Of a stretch of DNA of 64,000 nucleotides, positions 33,678-42,242 are shown piece after piece. The DNA is from JAGFIY01 sp964499285 (lineage in GTDB: Bacteria > Bacteroidota > Ignavibacteria > Ignavibacteriales > Melioribacteraceae): contig CAZCLA010000016.1 of NCBI GenBank assembly GCA_964499285.1, positions 4,941 through 68,940 of the forward strand. Direction: 5' to 3'. How positions within the stretch are numbered: position 1 is the first letter of the stretch; every line of letters starts with the position of its first letter. The notes below the pieces were generated by a model that was not told where the DNA came from, ran no database searches, and saw only the letters and a list, made by a program, of their open reading frames with translations. Made by a program: the position numbers and the translations under genes.

Positions 33678-34673
33678 TTATTGGTGTTCAGGTTTCTCTT
33701 TTGTGTATTTATCAACGTCCATTCCAAAGTCAAGTCCATAATTTTCAACAATTTCCAAAAGTTCCGCTAAGGACTTTCTTCCAAAGTTTCTGAATTTGAG
33801 CATCTCGCTTTCGTCTTTGCGCACCAAATCGCCCAAAGTTTTTATGTTAGCCGCTTTAAGGCAATTATGAGATCTCACGCTCAGTTCAAGATCGTCAACA
33901 CTTGTCAACAATATCTTTCTGAGTCTTTCAAATTCAGCATCTTGTTCACTTTCAACTTTTTCTTCTTCGGGTTCAACGTCAAAATTTATAAATAAATTTA
34001 TGTGATCCTTCAAAATTTTACTTGCACTTGAAAGTGCTTCTTCCGGCGTGATTGAACCGTCTGTTGTAACTTCCAAAGTAAGTTCTTCAAAATCATTGCT
34101 TTCACCGATACGAACATTTTTAACGTCGTAACGAACATTTTTAATCGGAGTGTAGATTGAATCGATCGGAATCATCCCTATTGTTTGATCTTGAATATGC
34201 TGATCGTTTGAAGGGACATAGCCTTTACCGATTCCAAGGCGCAATTCAATGGTAAATTTAGCATGATCATTCAATGTCGCAATATGTAAATTAGGGTTCA
34301 ACACTTCGATATCTGTACAATTTTTTTGAAGATCGGCAGCAGTAAAATCAGCAGGTCCTACCAAAGATATTTCAATTTTATTTGCTTTTTTATTAAGCAA
34401 TTTCATTCTTACTTGTTTAATATTCAAGATAACTTCGGTTACATCTTCCACAACACCGGGAACGGTGGTAAATTCGTGAAGAACACCATCAATTTTTATT
34501 GCATTAACAGCAACACCCGATAAAGACGACAGTAAAACTCGTCTTAAAGCGTTTCCTAATGTAACTCCAAATCCTCTCTCAAGAGGTTTAACTGTAAATT
34601 TTCCATAAGTATCATTTGATGATGAATCATCAAGTAAAACATTTTCCGGCATCTTTATAAATGGGTAACTCAT
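33678..34673 (-). CDS. rpoA: RNA polymerase alpha subunit
   Basis: The protein has 331 aa. The N-terminal dimerisation domain has RGFGVTLGNALRRVLLSSLSG and the beta-binding region. After an acidic linker (EPEEEKVESEQDAEF) the C-terminal domain begins near residue 245: LELSVRSHNCLKAANIKTLG, with RNFGRKSLAEL for UP-element/DNA contact. It lies between rpsD and rplQ, the conserved alpha operon order. Confidence 0.98.
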   Translation of the reverse strand: MSYPFIKMPENVLLDDSSSNDTYGKFTVKPLERGFGVTLGNALRRVLLSSLSGVAVNAIKIDGVLHEFTTVPGVVEDVTEVILNIKQVRMKLLNKKANKIEISLVGPADFTAADLQKNCTDIEVLNPNLHIATLNDHAKFTIELRLGIGKGYVPSNDQHIQDQTIGMIPIDSIYTPIKNVRYDVKNVRIGESNDFEELTLEVTTDGSITPEEALSSASKILKDHINLFINFDVEPEEEKVESEQDAEFERLRKILLTSVDDLELSVRSHNCLKAANIKTLGDLVRKDESEMLKFRNFGRKSLAELLEIVENYGLDFGMDVDKYTKEKPEHQ

Positions 34674-34702
34674 CTGAGATCCTCTTTTTCTTAAATTAAA
34701 AA

Positions 34703-35329
34703 TTACTTAGAATAAAGCTCAACGATGAGCTGCTCGTTAACATTAAGCGGAATATCGCTTCTTTCAGGCAATTGCAAGAACGTTCCGGAAAGTGAAGCTT
34801 TATCGGTATTTATCCAGTTATAGATCCCATCCTTTGCTTTACGAAGCGAATTATGAATAATATCAAGTTTCTTACTATTTTCTCTCACCGAAATAACATC
34901 ACCGGGAGAAAGCTGGTAAGAAGGTATATCAACAATTTTACCATTGACTAATAAATGTCTGTGTCTAACAATTTGTCTTGCCGATTTTCTCGAAGGAGCA
35001 AAGCCAAGTCTGTAAACTACGTTATCCAATCTACTTTCGAGAATTCGAATTAAATTTTCACCGGTAACACCTTTTTGCTGGTTAGCTTTTTCGAAATAAG
35101 AGTGAAATTGAGATTCAAGCAAACCATAAATTCTTTTAACTTTTTGTTTCTCACGAAGCTGAACCCCGTATTCCGAAAATTTAGCTCTTCTGCTCAATCC
35201 ATGCTGCCCGGGAGCATAATTCTTTTTCTCGAGAGGGCATTTTTCAGAGTGACATTTATTTCCCTTCAAAAAAAGTTTTTGCTTTTCACGTCTGCATAAT
35301 TTACAACTTGGACCAGTATATCTTGCCAT
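34703..35329 (-). CDS. rpsD: 30S ribosomal protein S4
   Basis: The protein has 208 aa. The N-terminus keeps four cysteines (C9, C12, C26, C31), the zinc-binding version of S4. The S4 RNA-binding domain SRLDNVVYRLGFAPSRKSAR starts near residue 96. It is a primary 16S rRNA binder in 30S assembly and often the translational regulator of its operon. It is located between rpsK and rpoA. Confidence 0.98.
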   Translation of the reverse strand: MARYTGPSCKLCRREKQKLFLKGNKCHSEKCPLEKKNYAPGQHGLSRRAKFSEYGVQLREKQKVKRIYGLLESQFHSYFEKANQQKGVTGENLIRILESRLDNVVYRLGFAPSRKSARQIVRHRHLLVNGKIVDIPSYQLSPGDVISVRENSKKLDIIHNSLRKAKDGIYNWINTDKASLSGTFLQLPERSDIPLNVNEQLIVELYSK

Positions 35330-35344
35330 CTAAATATTCTCCTA

Positions 35345-35731
35345 TTAAACTCTTCTACGCTTTGGCGGTCTGCAGCCATTATGCGGTATTGGTGTTATAT
35401 CTTTAATTGAACTAATTGTTAAACCGGCATTTGTCAGAGCTCGTATAGCGGCTTCCCTTCCGGCACCGGGACCTTTAATAAGAACATCAACTCTTCGCAA
35501 TCCTAAATCATAAGCCTCTTTTGCAGCAGCTTCTGCCGTAACTTGAGAAGCATACGGTGTGTTTTTTCTTGAGCCTTTAAATCCGTTTTTACCGGCGGAA
35601 GACCAAGAAATTGTATTCCCGTAAACATCGGTTATTGTACAAAGCACATTATTAAACGAAGCTTTAATATGTGCAACGCCAACTGCATCAACATGCACTT
35701 TTTTCTTAGTTTTTCTTACAACTTTTGCCAA
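35345..35731 (-). CDS. rpsK: 30S ribosomal protein S11
   Basis: The protein has 128 aa. Conserved segments are AHIKASFNNVLCTITDVYGN, KNTPYASQVTAEAAAKEA and the basic end ITPIPHNGCRPPKRRRV. It sits on the 30S platform near the mRNA exit. The start is TTG at 35731 with GGAG seven bases upstream and no competing ATG. It follows rpsM by 25 bases. Confidence 0.97.
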   Translation of the reverse strand: MAKVVRKTKKKVHVDAVGVAHIKASFNNVLCTITDVYGNTISWSSAGKNGFKGSRKNTPYASQVTAEAAAKEAYDLGLRRVDVLIKGPGAGREAAIRALTNAGLTISSIKDITPIPHNGCRPPKRRRV

Positions 35732-35756
35732 ATTTAACTCCTAATAAATATTAAAC

Positions 35757-36134
35757 TTATTTAATAGCTTTTTTCTTGCCGGCAACTGTTTTACGTTTAC
35801 CTTTACGTGTTCTTGAATTTGTACGAGTTCTCTGTCCTCTAACGGGAAGACCTCGTCTATGCCTTAAACCGCGATAGCAGCCGATATCCATCAATCTTTT
35901 AATATTCTGCTGAACTTCGCTTCTGAGAGCACCTTCCACTTTGAACTCGGCAGTCATAACTGCACGAATTTCAGCTACTTCGGCTTCGGTTAAGTCGGCA
36001 ATTTTTTTATTTTCATCAACACCGGCTTTGGTCAGAATATTTTTTGCGGTTGTCACACCGATACCAAAAATATAGGTCAAACCGATATAAGCTTTTTTCT
36101 GTTTGGGTAAATCAATTCCTGCGATACGAGCCAA
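35757..36134 (-). CDS. rpsM: 30S ribosomal protein S13
   Basis: The protein has 125 aa. The N-terminus is MARIAGIDLPKQKKAYIGLT. The H2TH-like core is present, and the C-terminal basic tail GLPVRGQRTRTNSRTRKGKR contacts tRNA in the P site. The start is TTG at 36134 after GGAGG and a nine-base spacer. It opens the alpha operon after rpmJ. Confidence 0.97.
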   Translation of the reverse strand: MARIAGIDLPKQKKAYIGLTYIFGIGVTTAKNILTKAGVDENKKIADLTEAEVAEIRAVMTAEFKVEGALRSEVQQNIKRLMDIGCYRGLRHRRGLPVRGQRTRTNSRTRKGKRKTVAGKKKAIK

Positions 36135-36151
36135 TTCAATAACCTCCTATT

Positions 36152-36265
36152 TTATCCTTGACGTTGTTTATGTTTTGGGTTTTTGCAAATAACCCTTACA
36201 ACGCCATGTCTCTTAATAATTTTGCAGTGTTCGCATATTTTCTTTACCGATGCACGCACTTTCAT
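36152..36265 (-). CDS. rpmJ: 50S ribosomal protein L36
   Basis: The protein has 37 aa. MKVRASVKKICEHCKIIKRH continues to a C-terminal CKNPKHKQRQG. Three Cys and one His (C11, C14, C27, H32) make the zinc-ribbon form of L36. It lies between infA and rpsM, its usual place. Confidence 0.97.
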   Translation of the reverse strand: MKVRASVKKICEHCKIIKRHGVVRVICKNPKHKQRQG

Positions 36266-36277
36266 AATATACTCCGG

Positions 36278-36496
36278 CTATTTATATCTATAAGTAATAC
36301 GACCTTTGTTTAGGTCATAAGGTGATAATTCGATTGCAACTTTATCACCAACTAAAATTTTAATAAAATTCATTCTCATCTTGCCCGAAATATGAGCCAA
36401 GATTTCGTGTCCATTATCGAGTTTAACTTTAAAATGGGCATTGGGCAACGTTTCCGTCACGATTCCATCAACTTTTATTGGTCCTTGCTTAGCCAT
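36278..36496 (-). CDS. infA: Translation initiation factor IF-1
   Basis: The protein has 72 aa, the standard length, with an S1/OB fold: MAKQGPIKVDGIVTETLPNA, then GHEILAHISGKMRMNFIKIL and a terminal KGRITYRYK. It binds the A site during 30S initiation. ATG at 36496 begins two bases after the map stop; an upstream in-frame TTG would overlap map and is not needed. Confidence 0.97.
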   Translation of the reverse strand: MAKQGPIKVDGIVTETLPNAHFKVKLDNGHEILAHISGKMRMNFIKILVGDKVAIELSPYDLNKGRITYRYK

Positions 36497-36498
36497 AA

Positions 36499-37260
36499 TT
36501 AACAAATACTCAATATTTCAGGTTTTCCATCAATAACTGCTATAGTATGCTCAAAATGTGCTGAAGGTTTACCATCAGTAGTAATTACAGTCCATTCATC
36601 CTGAGCAACTTGAACTTGATGCCTACCAAGATTAACCATAGGTTCGATTGCAAAAGTCATCCCGTTTTTAATTTCGGGACCCGTACCTTTTCTTCCGAAA
36701 TTTGATATCTGCGGATCCTCGTGAAGGAACCTTCCCACACCATGTCCACATAAGGCTTTTACAATAGAGAATCCGTTTGATTCAACGTACTCTTGAACGG
36801 CATTCGAAATATCACCGATTCTATTACCAGCTTTTGCTTGTTCAATTCCAAGATAAAGAGACTTTTCGGTTATTTCCATTAATTTTCGTTTATGATCAGA
36901 TAATTCACCAACAGCAATTGTTATTGCTGCATCGCCGTAATATTTGTTTTTAAGAACACCAATATCTACAGAAATTATCTGACCTTCGAAAAGTTGTCTT
37001 TCACCAGGAATTCCGTGAACAACTTCATCATCAATTGAAGAACAAATCGAACCGGGAAACGCAGGAGCACCTCCTTGCGAATATCCCTTAAATGCCGGAA
37101 CGGCATCATTACTTCTTATATAATCTTCAGCAATTCTATCAAGTTCTAAAGTGGAAACACCAGGTTTAACATTCTTTTTTACCAGTTGCAGTGTTTCTGC
37201 GACAATTTTAGCACTTTCTCTTATAAAATCAATTTCTTTTTTTGTCTTTATTAAAATCAA
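36499..37260 (-). CDS. map: Methionine aminopeptidase, type I
   Basis: The protein has 253 aa. Metal ligands are two Asp (SVDIGVLKNKYYGDAAITIA), His in GHGVGRFLHEDP, Glu in TFAIEPMV and Glu in HFEHTIAV; the substrate His is in DDEVVHGIPG. It removes initiator Met. The start is TTG at 37260, overlapped by a minimal ATG-TTT-TGA reading frame. It sits between secY and infA as in Firmicutes and Bacteroidota. Confidence 0.97.
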   Translation of the reverse strand: MILIKTKKEIDFIRESAKIVAETLQLVKKNVKPGVSTLELDRIAEDYIRSNDAVPAFKGYSQGGAPAFPGSICSSIDDEVVHGIPGERQLFEGQIISVDIGVLKNKYYGDAAITIAVGELSDHKRKLMEITEKSLYLGIEQAKAGNRIGDISNAVQEYVESNGFSIVKALCGHGVGRFLHEDPQISNFGRKGTGPEIKNGMTFAIEPMVNLGRHQVQVAQDEWTVITTDGKPSAHFEHTIAVIDGKPEILSIC

Positions 37261-37277
37261 AACATCAACTCGACAGT

Positions 37278-38618
37278 TTAAGCACGCCGGCTTTTCAGCT
37301 TACCGGATTTCATAAATCCGTCATAATGTCTCATCAACAAATGAGACTCAATTTGTTGCAATGTATCTAAAGCGACGCCAACCATAATCAATAAACTTGT
37401 TCCACCGAAAAATTGTGCAAAACTTCCTGAAACTCCCATTCTTGAAATAAATGCAGGCAAAATTGCAACTATTGCCAAAAATACTGATCCAGGCAAAGTA
37501 ATTTTTGTTAAAATATTATCAATAAATTCGGAAGTTTGTTTACCAGGACGAATACCCGGAATAAACCCTCCCTGCTTCTTCATATTTTCAGCAACATCCT
37601 GAGGATTAAATGCAATTGCCGTGTAAAAATATGTGAAAAAGATGATAATAATTGCATAAATAAAGGAGTAGGTAAAAGAAGTATAATTAAAATATCCAGC
37701 CATCGACTGCATAAATTCGCTGTCAGGGAAAAATGATAATACAGTACTTGGAATAAACATAATAGCTTGCGCAAAAATGATCGGCATAACGCCGGCAGTG
37801 TTCACGCGAAGTGGAATATACTGAGTTACGCCTCCGTAAACTTTCCTTCCAACAACTCTCTTTGCATATTGAACTGGAATTCTTCTAGTACCTTGTGTAA
37901 CCAAAACTATTCCGGCAATTATCATAACCATAATTGCAAGAACAACTAATTCTATCACCAAATTGTTAGTACCGCTTGCTACCAGTCTATACTCATCAAG
38001 TATTGCAAACGGGAATCTGTTAATAATGTTAATAAAAATTATCAGTGATATTCCGTTCCCAATTCCTTTATCGGTAATCTGTTCACCCATCCACATCATA
38101 AAAATTGTACCGGCAACAAGAAAAGTTACGGCAGGAATTGTAAAACCAAGTCCTTGAATTTCAGCAGGAATAATCGGCATACCGTTGAAATTTATACTCG
38201 GTAAATGCAGTGCAGCAATTCCCCAAGACTGAAACAGAGATATTCCCACTGTGCCGTATCTTGTTAATTGAGTGATTTTTTTCCTACCCTCTTCCCCTTC
38301 CCTTTGAAGTTTTTGAAGGTAGGGAATAACGGCACCACCGAGTTGGATAATGATTGATGCACTAATATAAGGCATAATTCCAAGAGCAAAAATTGCCGCG
38401 TTTGAAAATGCCCCGCCGACAAACATATCATAAAAACCGAATAAATTATCGGTAGTTTGATTAGCCATTGCATCGGAAAGTACGCTTGTATCTATACCGG
38501 GCAATGTTATGTGTGCGCCAAGTCTAACAATTACTAATAATCCAAGAGTATAAAGAATTCTTTGTCTTAACTCGTGAATTTTAAAGATATTCCGAAAAGT
38601 GTCTTGTAGTTTACCCAT
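37278..38618 (-). CDS. secY: Protein translocase subunit SecY
   Basis: The protein has 446 aa and ten predicted membrane segments. The plug/early region has TLPGIDTSVLSDAM, the second segment MPYISASIIIQLGG, cytosolic loops include KRVVGRKVYGG, and the C-terminal region has PGKQTSEFIDNILTKITLPG. It forms the SecYEG channel with SecE (at the other end of this block). Its start overlaps the rplO stop (TAATG), so they are coupled. Confidence 0.98.
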   Translation of the reverse strand: MGKLQDTFRNIFKIHELRQRILYTLGLLVIVRLGAHITLPGIDTSVLSDAMANQTTDNLFGFYDMFVGGAFSNAAIFALGIMPYISASIIIQLGGAVIPYLQKLQREGEEGRKKITQLTRYGTVGISLFQSWGIAALHLPSINFNGMPIIPAEIQGLGFTIPAVTFLVAGTIFMMWMGEQITDKGIGNGISLIIFINIINRFPFAILDEYRLVASGTNNLVIELVVLAIMVMIIAGIVLVTQGTRRIPVQYAKRVVGRKVYGGVTQYIPLRVNTAGVMPIIFAQAIMFIPSTVLSFFPDSEFMQSMAGYFNYTSFTYSFIYAIIIIFFTYFYTAIAFNPQDVAENMKKQGGFIPGIRPGKQTSEFIDNILTKITLPGSVFLAIVAILPAFISRMGVSGSFAQFFGGTSLLIMVGVALDTLQQIESHLLMRHYDGFMKSGKLKSRRA

Positions 38619-39082
38619 TAAAGTTTAATCTCTTTTATCGTTCCACCAGCTGCTTCAATTTTTTCTTTTGCGGAAGCGCTGAAAGCATTTGCTTCTACAA
38701 TAAGTTTTGCCTTCAATTCACCTTCCCCTAAAATTTTATAAGGTACAGCGGCTTTTGAAATAACTCCTTGCTTATAAAGTGCAACAGCATTAACTATATT
38801 ATCTTCAAGAACTTTTTTATCAGCAAGTTTTTGAAGTGAAGAAACATTGATAGTCTGAAATTTGACTTTGAAAATATTCGTAAATCCTCTTTTAGGGACA
38901 CGTCTTTGAAGCGGCATTTGACCACCTTCAAACCAAGCTTTAAACTTTGCTCCGGATCGTGAACGCTGCCCATTCATACCTCGGGTTGCTGTTCCGCCGT
39001 GACCACTGCCTTCACCTCTTGCAACACGTTTTCTATTTTTCTTTGCGCCTTTGGCAAATTTCAAATTGCTTAAAACATCCAT
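38618..39082 (-). CDS. rplO: 50S ribosomal protein L15
   Basis: The protein has 154 aa. The Gly/Arg-rich N-terminal extension (KKNRKRVARGEGSGHGGTAT) threads into 23S rRNA, and the globular part carries FEGGQMPLQRRVPKRGF. It is a late-assembly 50S protein. It lies eight bases after rpmD and overlaps secY by one base. Confidence 0.97.
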   Translation of the reverse strand: MDVLSNLKFAKGAKKNRKRVARGEGSGHGGTATRGMNGQRSRSGAKFKAWFEGGQMPLQRRVPKRGFTNIFKVKFQTINVSSLQKLADKKVLEDNIVNAVALYKQGVISKAAVPYKILGEGELKAKLIVEANAFSASAKEKIEAAGGTIKEIKL

Positions 39083-39089
39083 TTTATCT

Positions 39090-39278
39090 TTATCCTTCGG
39101 TTTCTTCTACTTTTACAAGATGTTGTACTTTATTGATCATTCCTCTTATTTGAGGAGTATCATTGTGTTCAACTGTGTAATTCGGTCTCCCCAATCCGAG
39201 AGCTTCAATTGTAAGCTTTTGCTTCTTGGGTCTATCGATAATACTTCTAATTTGTGTAATTTTTAATTTCTTGGCCAT
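39090..39278 (-). CDS. rpmD: 50S ribosomal protein L30
   Basis: The protein has 62 aa: KLKITQIRSIIDRPKKQKLT, then LGLGRPNYTVEHNDTPQIRG. It is the short bacterial form. Two adjacent ATG codons follow GAGG; the second (39278) has the better spacing. The order rpsE-rpmD-rplO is the standard spc order. Confidence 0.95.
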   Translation of the reverse strand: MAKKLKITQIRSIIDRPKKQKLTIEALGLGRPNYTVEHNDTPQIRGMINKVQHLVKVEETEG

Positions 39279-39289
39279 CATTTCCTCAA

Positions 39290-39796
39290 TTAGGCATTAA
39301 ATAATTCTTTAACAGACATTTTTCGCTTTCGAGCCATTGCAACAGCATCAACCAAACCAAGCAGACCGTTTAATGTAGCTTTCACTTGATTGTGAGGGTT
39401 GCTTGAACCTAATGATTTTGTGAGAATATCCTGCACTCCGGCTAATTCAAGAACTGCACGTACACCACCGCCAGCAATCAAGCCTGTACCGGCAGAAGCA
39501 GGTTTCAACAATACTTTTCCTGCACCATACTTTCCAATTATTTCGTGAGGAATAGTTCCTTTAATAACCGGTACTTTATAAACGTTCTTTTTAGCATCGT
39601 CAATTCCCTTTGAGATAGCGTCGGTTACTTCGTTTGCTTTTCCTAGACCAACACCAACATGACCCTGATTATCACCGACCACTACAATAGCATTAAAGCT
39701 GAATCTTCTTCCACCTTTAACAACTTTTGCTACACGGTTTATATGAACAACTTTTTCTTTAAGTCCTTCAATACCGGATACTTTTTTGTGCCTCAA
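39290..39796 (-). CDS. rpsE: 30S ribosomal protein S5
   Basis: The protein has 168 aa. The double-stranded-RNA-binding N-terminal domain (RVAKVVKGGRRFSFNAIVVV) and a C-terminal domain with SLGSSNPHNQVKATLNGL are intact. It helps maintain decoding accuracy. The start is TTG at 39796, with GGAG eight bases upstream. A tRNA-Gln gene lies in the gap between rplR and this gene. Confidence 0.97.
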   Translation of the reverse strand: MRHKKVSGIEGLKEKVVHINRVAKVVKGGRRFSFNAIVVVGDNQGHVGVGLGKANEVTDAISKGIDDAKKNVYKVPVIKGTIPHEIIGKYGAGKVLLKPASAGTGLIAGGGVRAVLELAGVQDILTKSLGSSNPHNQVKATLNGLLGLVDAVAMARKRKMSVKELFNA

Positions 39797-39848
39797 TTTA
39801 ATTCTCCTAATTTCAAAATCTGTCTGTTATAAAGTATAATTTACGCAG

Positions 39849-39919
39849 CTGCCGGGAGAGGATTCGAACCTCTACAGACGCCTCCAAAGGGCGTAGTCCT
39901 GCCATTAGACGACCCGGCA
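39849..39919 (-). tRNA. tRNA-Gln (anticodon TTG) inside the spc operon
   Basis: The gene is 71 nt. Acceptor TGCCGGG pairs with CCCGGCA. The anticodon loop CTTTGGA sits on stem ACGCC/GGCGT and the T-arm is AGAGG-TTCGAAT-CCTCT. CCA is not encoded. It starts four bases after the rplR stop and lies 52 bases ahead of rpsE on the same strand. It must therefore be cut out of, or promoted within, the ribosomal-protein message. Confidence 0.95.
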
Positions 39920-39923
39920 GTTT

Positions 39924-40289
39924 TTAAAATTTTAATCCACCCTTTCGGGCACCTTCAGCTACGGCTTTTACTCTGCCGTGGTAACTGTAACCACTTCTGT
40001 CAAAAACAACATTTGTGATATTGTGTTCAACTGCTTTCTTTGCTAAAAGTTCTCCAACTATCTGACTTTTTTCTGTTTTTGTCTTTGCCTTAGCTACATC
40101 ATCCGCAATTTCTTTTGATAAAGATGATACGGATAAAATAGTTTTATGGGCAGAATCATCTATAAGTTGTGCATAAACATTATTAAGACTCCTGAAGACT
40201 GCAATTCTTGGAATATCCGCAGTTCCTCTAATCTTCTTGCTTATTCTTATTTTTTTCTTTTCTCTTCTGTTTAATTTCTTTACTGACAT
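39924..40289 (-). CDS. rplR: 50S ribosomal protein L18
   Basis: The protein has 121 aa. The basic N-terminus KKLNRREKKKIRISKKIRGT, then RIAVFRSLNNVYAQLIDD and the end GYSYHGRVKAVAEGARKGGL, are typical. It binds 5S rRNA together with L5. The normal rplF-rplR-rpsE order is kept, apart from the tRNA-Gln insertion directly after it. Confidence 0.97.
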   Translation of the reverse strand: MSVKKLNRREKKKIRISKKIRGTADIPRIAVFRSLNNVYAQLIDDSAHKTILSVSSLSKEIADDVAKAKTKTEKSQIVGELLAKKAVEHNITNVVFDRSGYSYHGRVKAVAEGARKGGLKF

Positions 40290-40310
40290 CTATCTACTCT
40301 CCAAATCGTC

Positions 40311-40847
40311 TTATGCACCAGCGGTTTTACCGGCTTTGCGAATTATAATTTCATTGGAATATTTAATTCCTTTTCCTTTGTATGGTTCAGGTTTTCTGAA
40401 AGATCTTATTTTTGCCGAAACCAATCCAACAAGTTCTTTATCAGAACCGGAAATTTTTATTTGTGTTTGTGTTGGTGTTTCTATCGTTATTTCATCCGGA
40501 GGGGCAAAGTAGATTGGGTGAGAATAACCGATACTCAAAAATAAATTTTTTCCTTTCATTTCCGCACGGTAACCAACTCCAACGATATCTAAAGTTTTAC
40601 TATAGCCTTCGGTTACGCCGGTGACCATATTTTGAATTAATGCACGAGTTAACCCGTGAAGCGCTCTGTTTTGTTTTTGATCGTCAGGTCGAACAACAGA
40701 TAATTCTTCACCTTCCATTTTAACAGTCATACTGCGATGAATTTCTTGCTGAAGTTCTCCAAGTTTGCCTTTAACTTTTACTAAGTTTCCGTTAACGTCA
40801 ACTTTCACATCTTTGATATTAATTATTTTTTTTCCGACTCGTGACAC
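40311..40847 (-). CDS. rplF: 50S ribosomal protein L6
   Basis: The protein has 178 aa with two repeated domains. The second carries the rRNA-binding segment EPYKGKGIKYSNEIIIRKAG. It lies near the factor-binding site. The start is GTG at 40847 with an AGAGGA-type site upstream. It lies 18 bases after rpsH. Confidence 0.97.
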   Translation of the reverse strand: MSRVGKKIINIKDVKVDVNGNLVKVKGKLGELQQEIHRSMTVKMEGEELSVVRPDDQKQNRALHGLTRALIQNMVTGVTEGYSKTLDIVGVGYRAEMKGKNLFLSIGYSHPIYFAPPDEITIETPTQTQIKISGSDKELVGLVSAKIRSFRKPEPYKGKGIKYSNEIIIRKAGKTAGA

Positions 40848-40865
40848 TTCAATCCTCTTTAAAAT

Positions 40866-41261
40866 TTACCAAATGTAACACAATACTTCGCCGCCAATTG
40901 ATTCGGCTATAGCTTGTTTATCCGTCATCAATCCTTTTGAGGTTGATATAACCGCAATTCCCAGTCCGTTAAGAACTCTCGGAATTTCATCTTTTCCTAC
41001 ATATCTTCTTAAACCGGGGGTACTGATTCTTTTCATTCCGCTTATAGAAGGCGTGCCCTCGATATAAGAAAGATGAACTCTCAATACATTCTGTTTGTTA
41101 TCATCGATAATATTATAATCTCTAATAAAATTATTTTCTTTCAAAAGATTTGCTAAACCCAGCTTTGTGTTTGAAGCGGGTATATCAACAAATCGTTTTT
41201 TAGCTTTCACAGCATTTCTAACTCTTGTCAAAAAATCAGCAATTGGATCAGTTACTGGCAT
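40866..41261 (-). CDS. rpsH: 30S ribosomal protein S8
   Basis: The protein has 131 aa. N-terminal MPVTDPIADFLTRVRNAVKA and C-terminal GIAVISTSKGLMTDKQA plus GGEVLCYIW are the family signature. It binds helix 21 of 16S rRNA. In many bacteria it represses the spc operon by binding the rplX-rplE region; no matching mRNA mimic was identified here. Confidence 0.97.
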   Translation of the reverse strand: MPVTDPIADFLTRVRNAVKAKKRFVDIPASNTKLGLANLLKENNFIRDYNIIDDNKQNVLRVHLSYIEGTPSISGMKRISTPGLRRYVGKDEIPRVLNGLGIAVISTSKGLMTDKQAIAESIGGEVLCYIW

Positions 41262-41281
41262 CTATTAAATTCTCCTATCTA

Positions 41282-41551
41282 TTACCAACTAGATTTTTTA
41301 ATTCCGGGAATTTCACCGCGCAAAGCCATTTCTCTAAATTGCAGCCTTGAAATTCCAAACTTTCTATAATATCCTCTGGGTCTTCCAGTCATTAAACAAC
41401 GATTATGGAGGCGAACAGGTGACGAATTTTTAGGTAGTTTTTGCAATGCTTCATAATCGCCTTTTTCTTTCAATTCTTTTCTAAGCTCGGCGTATTTTTC
41501 CACCATTCTTTTTCTTTTGTTTTCGCGAGCTATCAAACTCTTTCTTGCCAT
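41282..41551 (-). CDS. rpsN: 30S ribosomal protein S14, zinc-free long form
   Basis: The protein has 89 aa. It ends RLQFREMALRGEIPGIKKSSW and has SSPVRLHNRCLMTGRPRGYY. The CxxC pairs of the short zinc-binding S14 are replaced by other residues, so this is the C-minus type. It sits between rplE and rpsH. Confidence 0.97.
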   Translation of the reverse strand: MARKSLIARENKRKRMVEKYAELRKELKEKGDYEALQKLPKNSSPVRLHNRCLMTGRPRGYYRKFGISRLQFREMALRGEIPGIKKSSW

Positions 41552-41564
41552 AAATCCCTAATCC

Positions 41565-42221
41565 TTAGTTTATTTCTTTTTTCTTAAACGGTAATCCAAA
41601 TGCGGACAACAGTTCAAATGATTCTTTATCAGTTTTTGCCGTGGTTACAAATGTTACGTCCATTCCGAGAACTCGGTTCACTTTATCGACATTAATTTCA
41701 GGAAAAATAATGTGCTCTTTAATCCCTAATGTATAGTTACCCCGTCCGTCAAAAGATTTGTCAGGAATGCCCCTGAAGTCACGAACTCTAGGCAGAGCAA
41801 CTGAAACCAATCTATCAAGGAATTCGTACATCTGCTGCCTTCTCAAAGTAACCTTGGTTCCAATCTTCATACCTTCACGAAGTTTGAAGTTTGATATCGA
41901 CTGTTTTGCAATCCTCACGCTTGATTTTTGACCGGTAATTGTTTCGAGGTCTTTTATAGCTTCATCGAGCAATTTAGAATCTTGAACAGCTCCGCCAACT
42001 CCTATATTGACAACTATTTTTTCCAACTTCGGAACTTCGTTAATATTTTTATATGAAAATTGTTTCATCAACGCAGGGACAATATCTTTAAGATATTTTT
42101 CTCTCAAACGTGGAACAACCTTCTCTTCAACCGTTTTTTCGGCTTTCTCCGGCTTGGATTTTTTAGAATCTGATTTAGCCGCTTTGGTTTCTACTTCTTC
42201 GTTTTTTGTCTTCTTTGCCAT
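41565..42221 (-). CDS. rplE: 50S ribosomal protein L5 with N-terminal extension
   Basis: The protein has 218 aa against about 180 usual. The core starts near residue 38 (VPRLREKYLKDIVPALMKQF) and includes GVGGAVQDSKLLDEAIKDL, LRRQQMYEFLDRL and RDFRGIPDKSFDGRGNY. The first 37 residues are Lys/Glu/Ala-rich low complexity. It binds 5S rRNA and contacts the P-site tRNA. ATG at 42221 follows rplX by 21 bases and nothing suggests a later start. Confidence 0.96.
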   Translation of the reverse strand: MAKKTKNEEVETKAAKSDSKKSKPEKAEKTVEEKVVPRLREKYLKDIVPALMKQFSYKNINEVPKLEKIVVNIGVGGAVQDSKLLDEAIKDLETITGQKSSVRIAKQSISNFKLREGMKIGTKVTLRRQQMYEFLDRLVSVALPRVRDFRGIPDKSFDGRGNYTLGIKEHIIFPEINVDKVNRVLGMDVTFVTTAKTDKESFELLSAFGLPFKKKEIN

Positions 42222-42242
42222 TCTAACTTAATTCCCTAAAAA

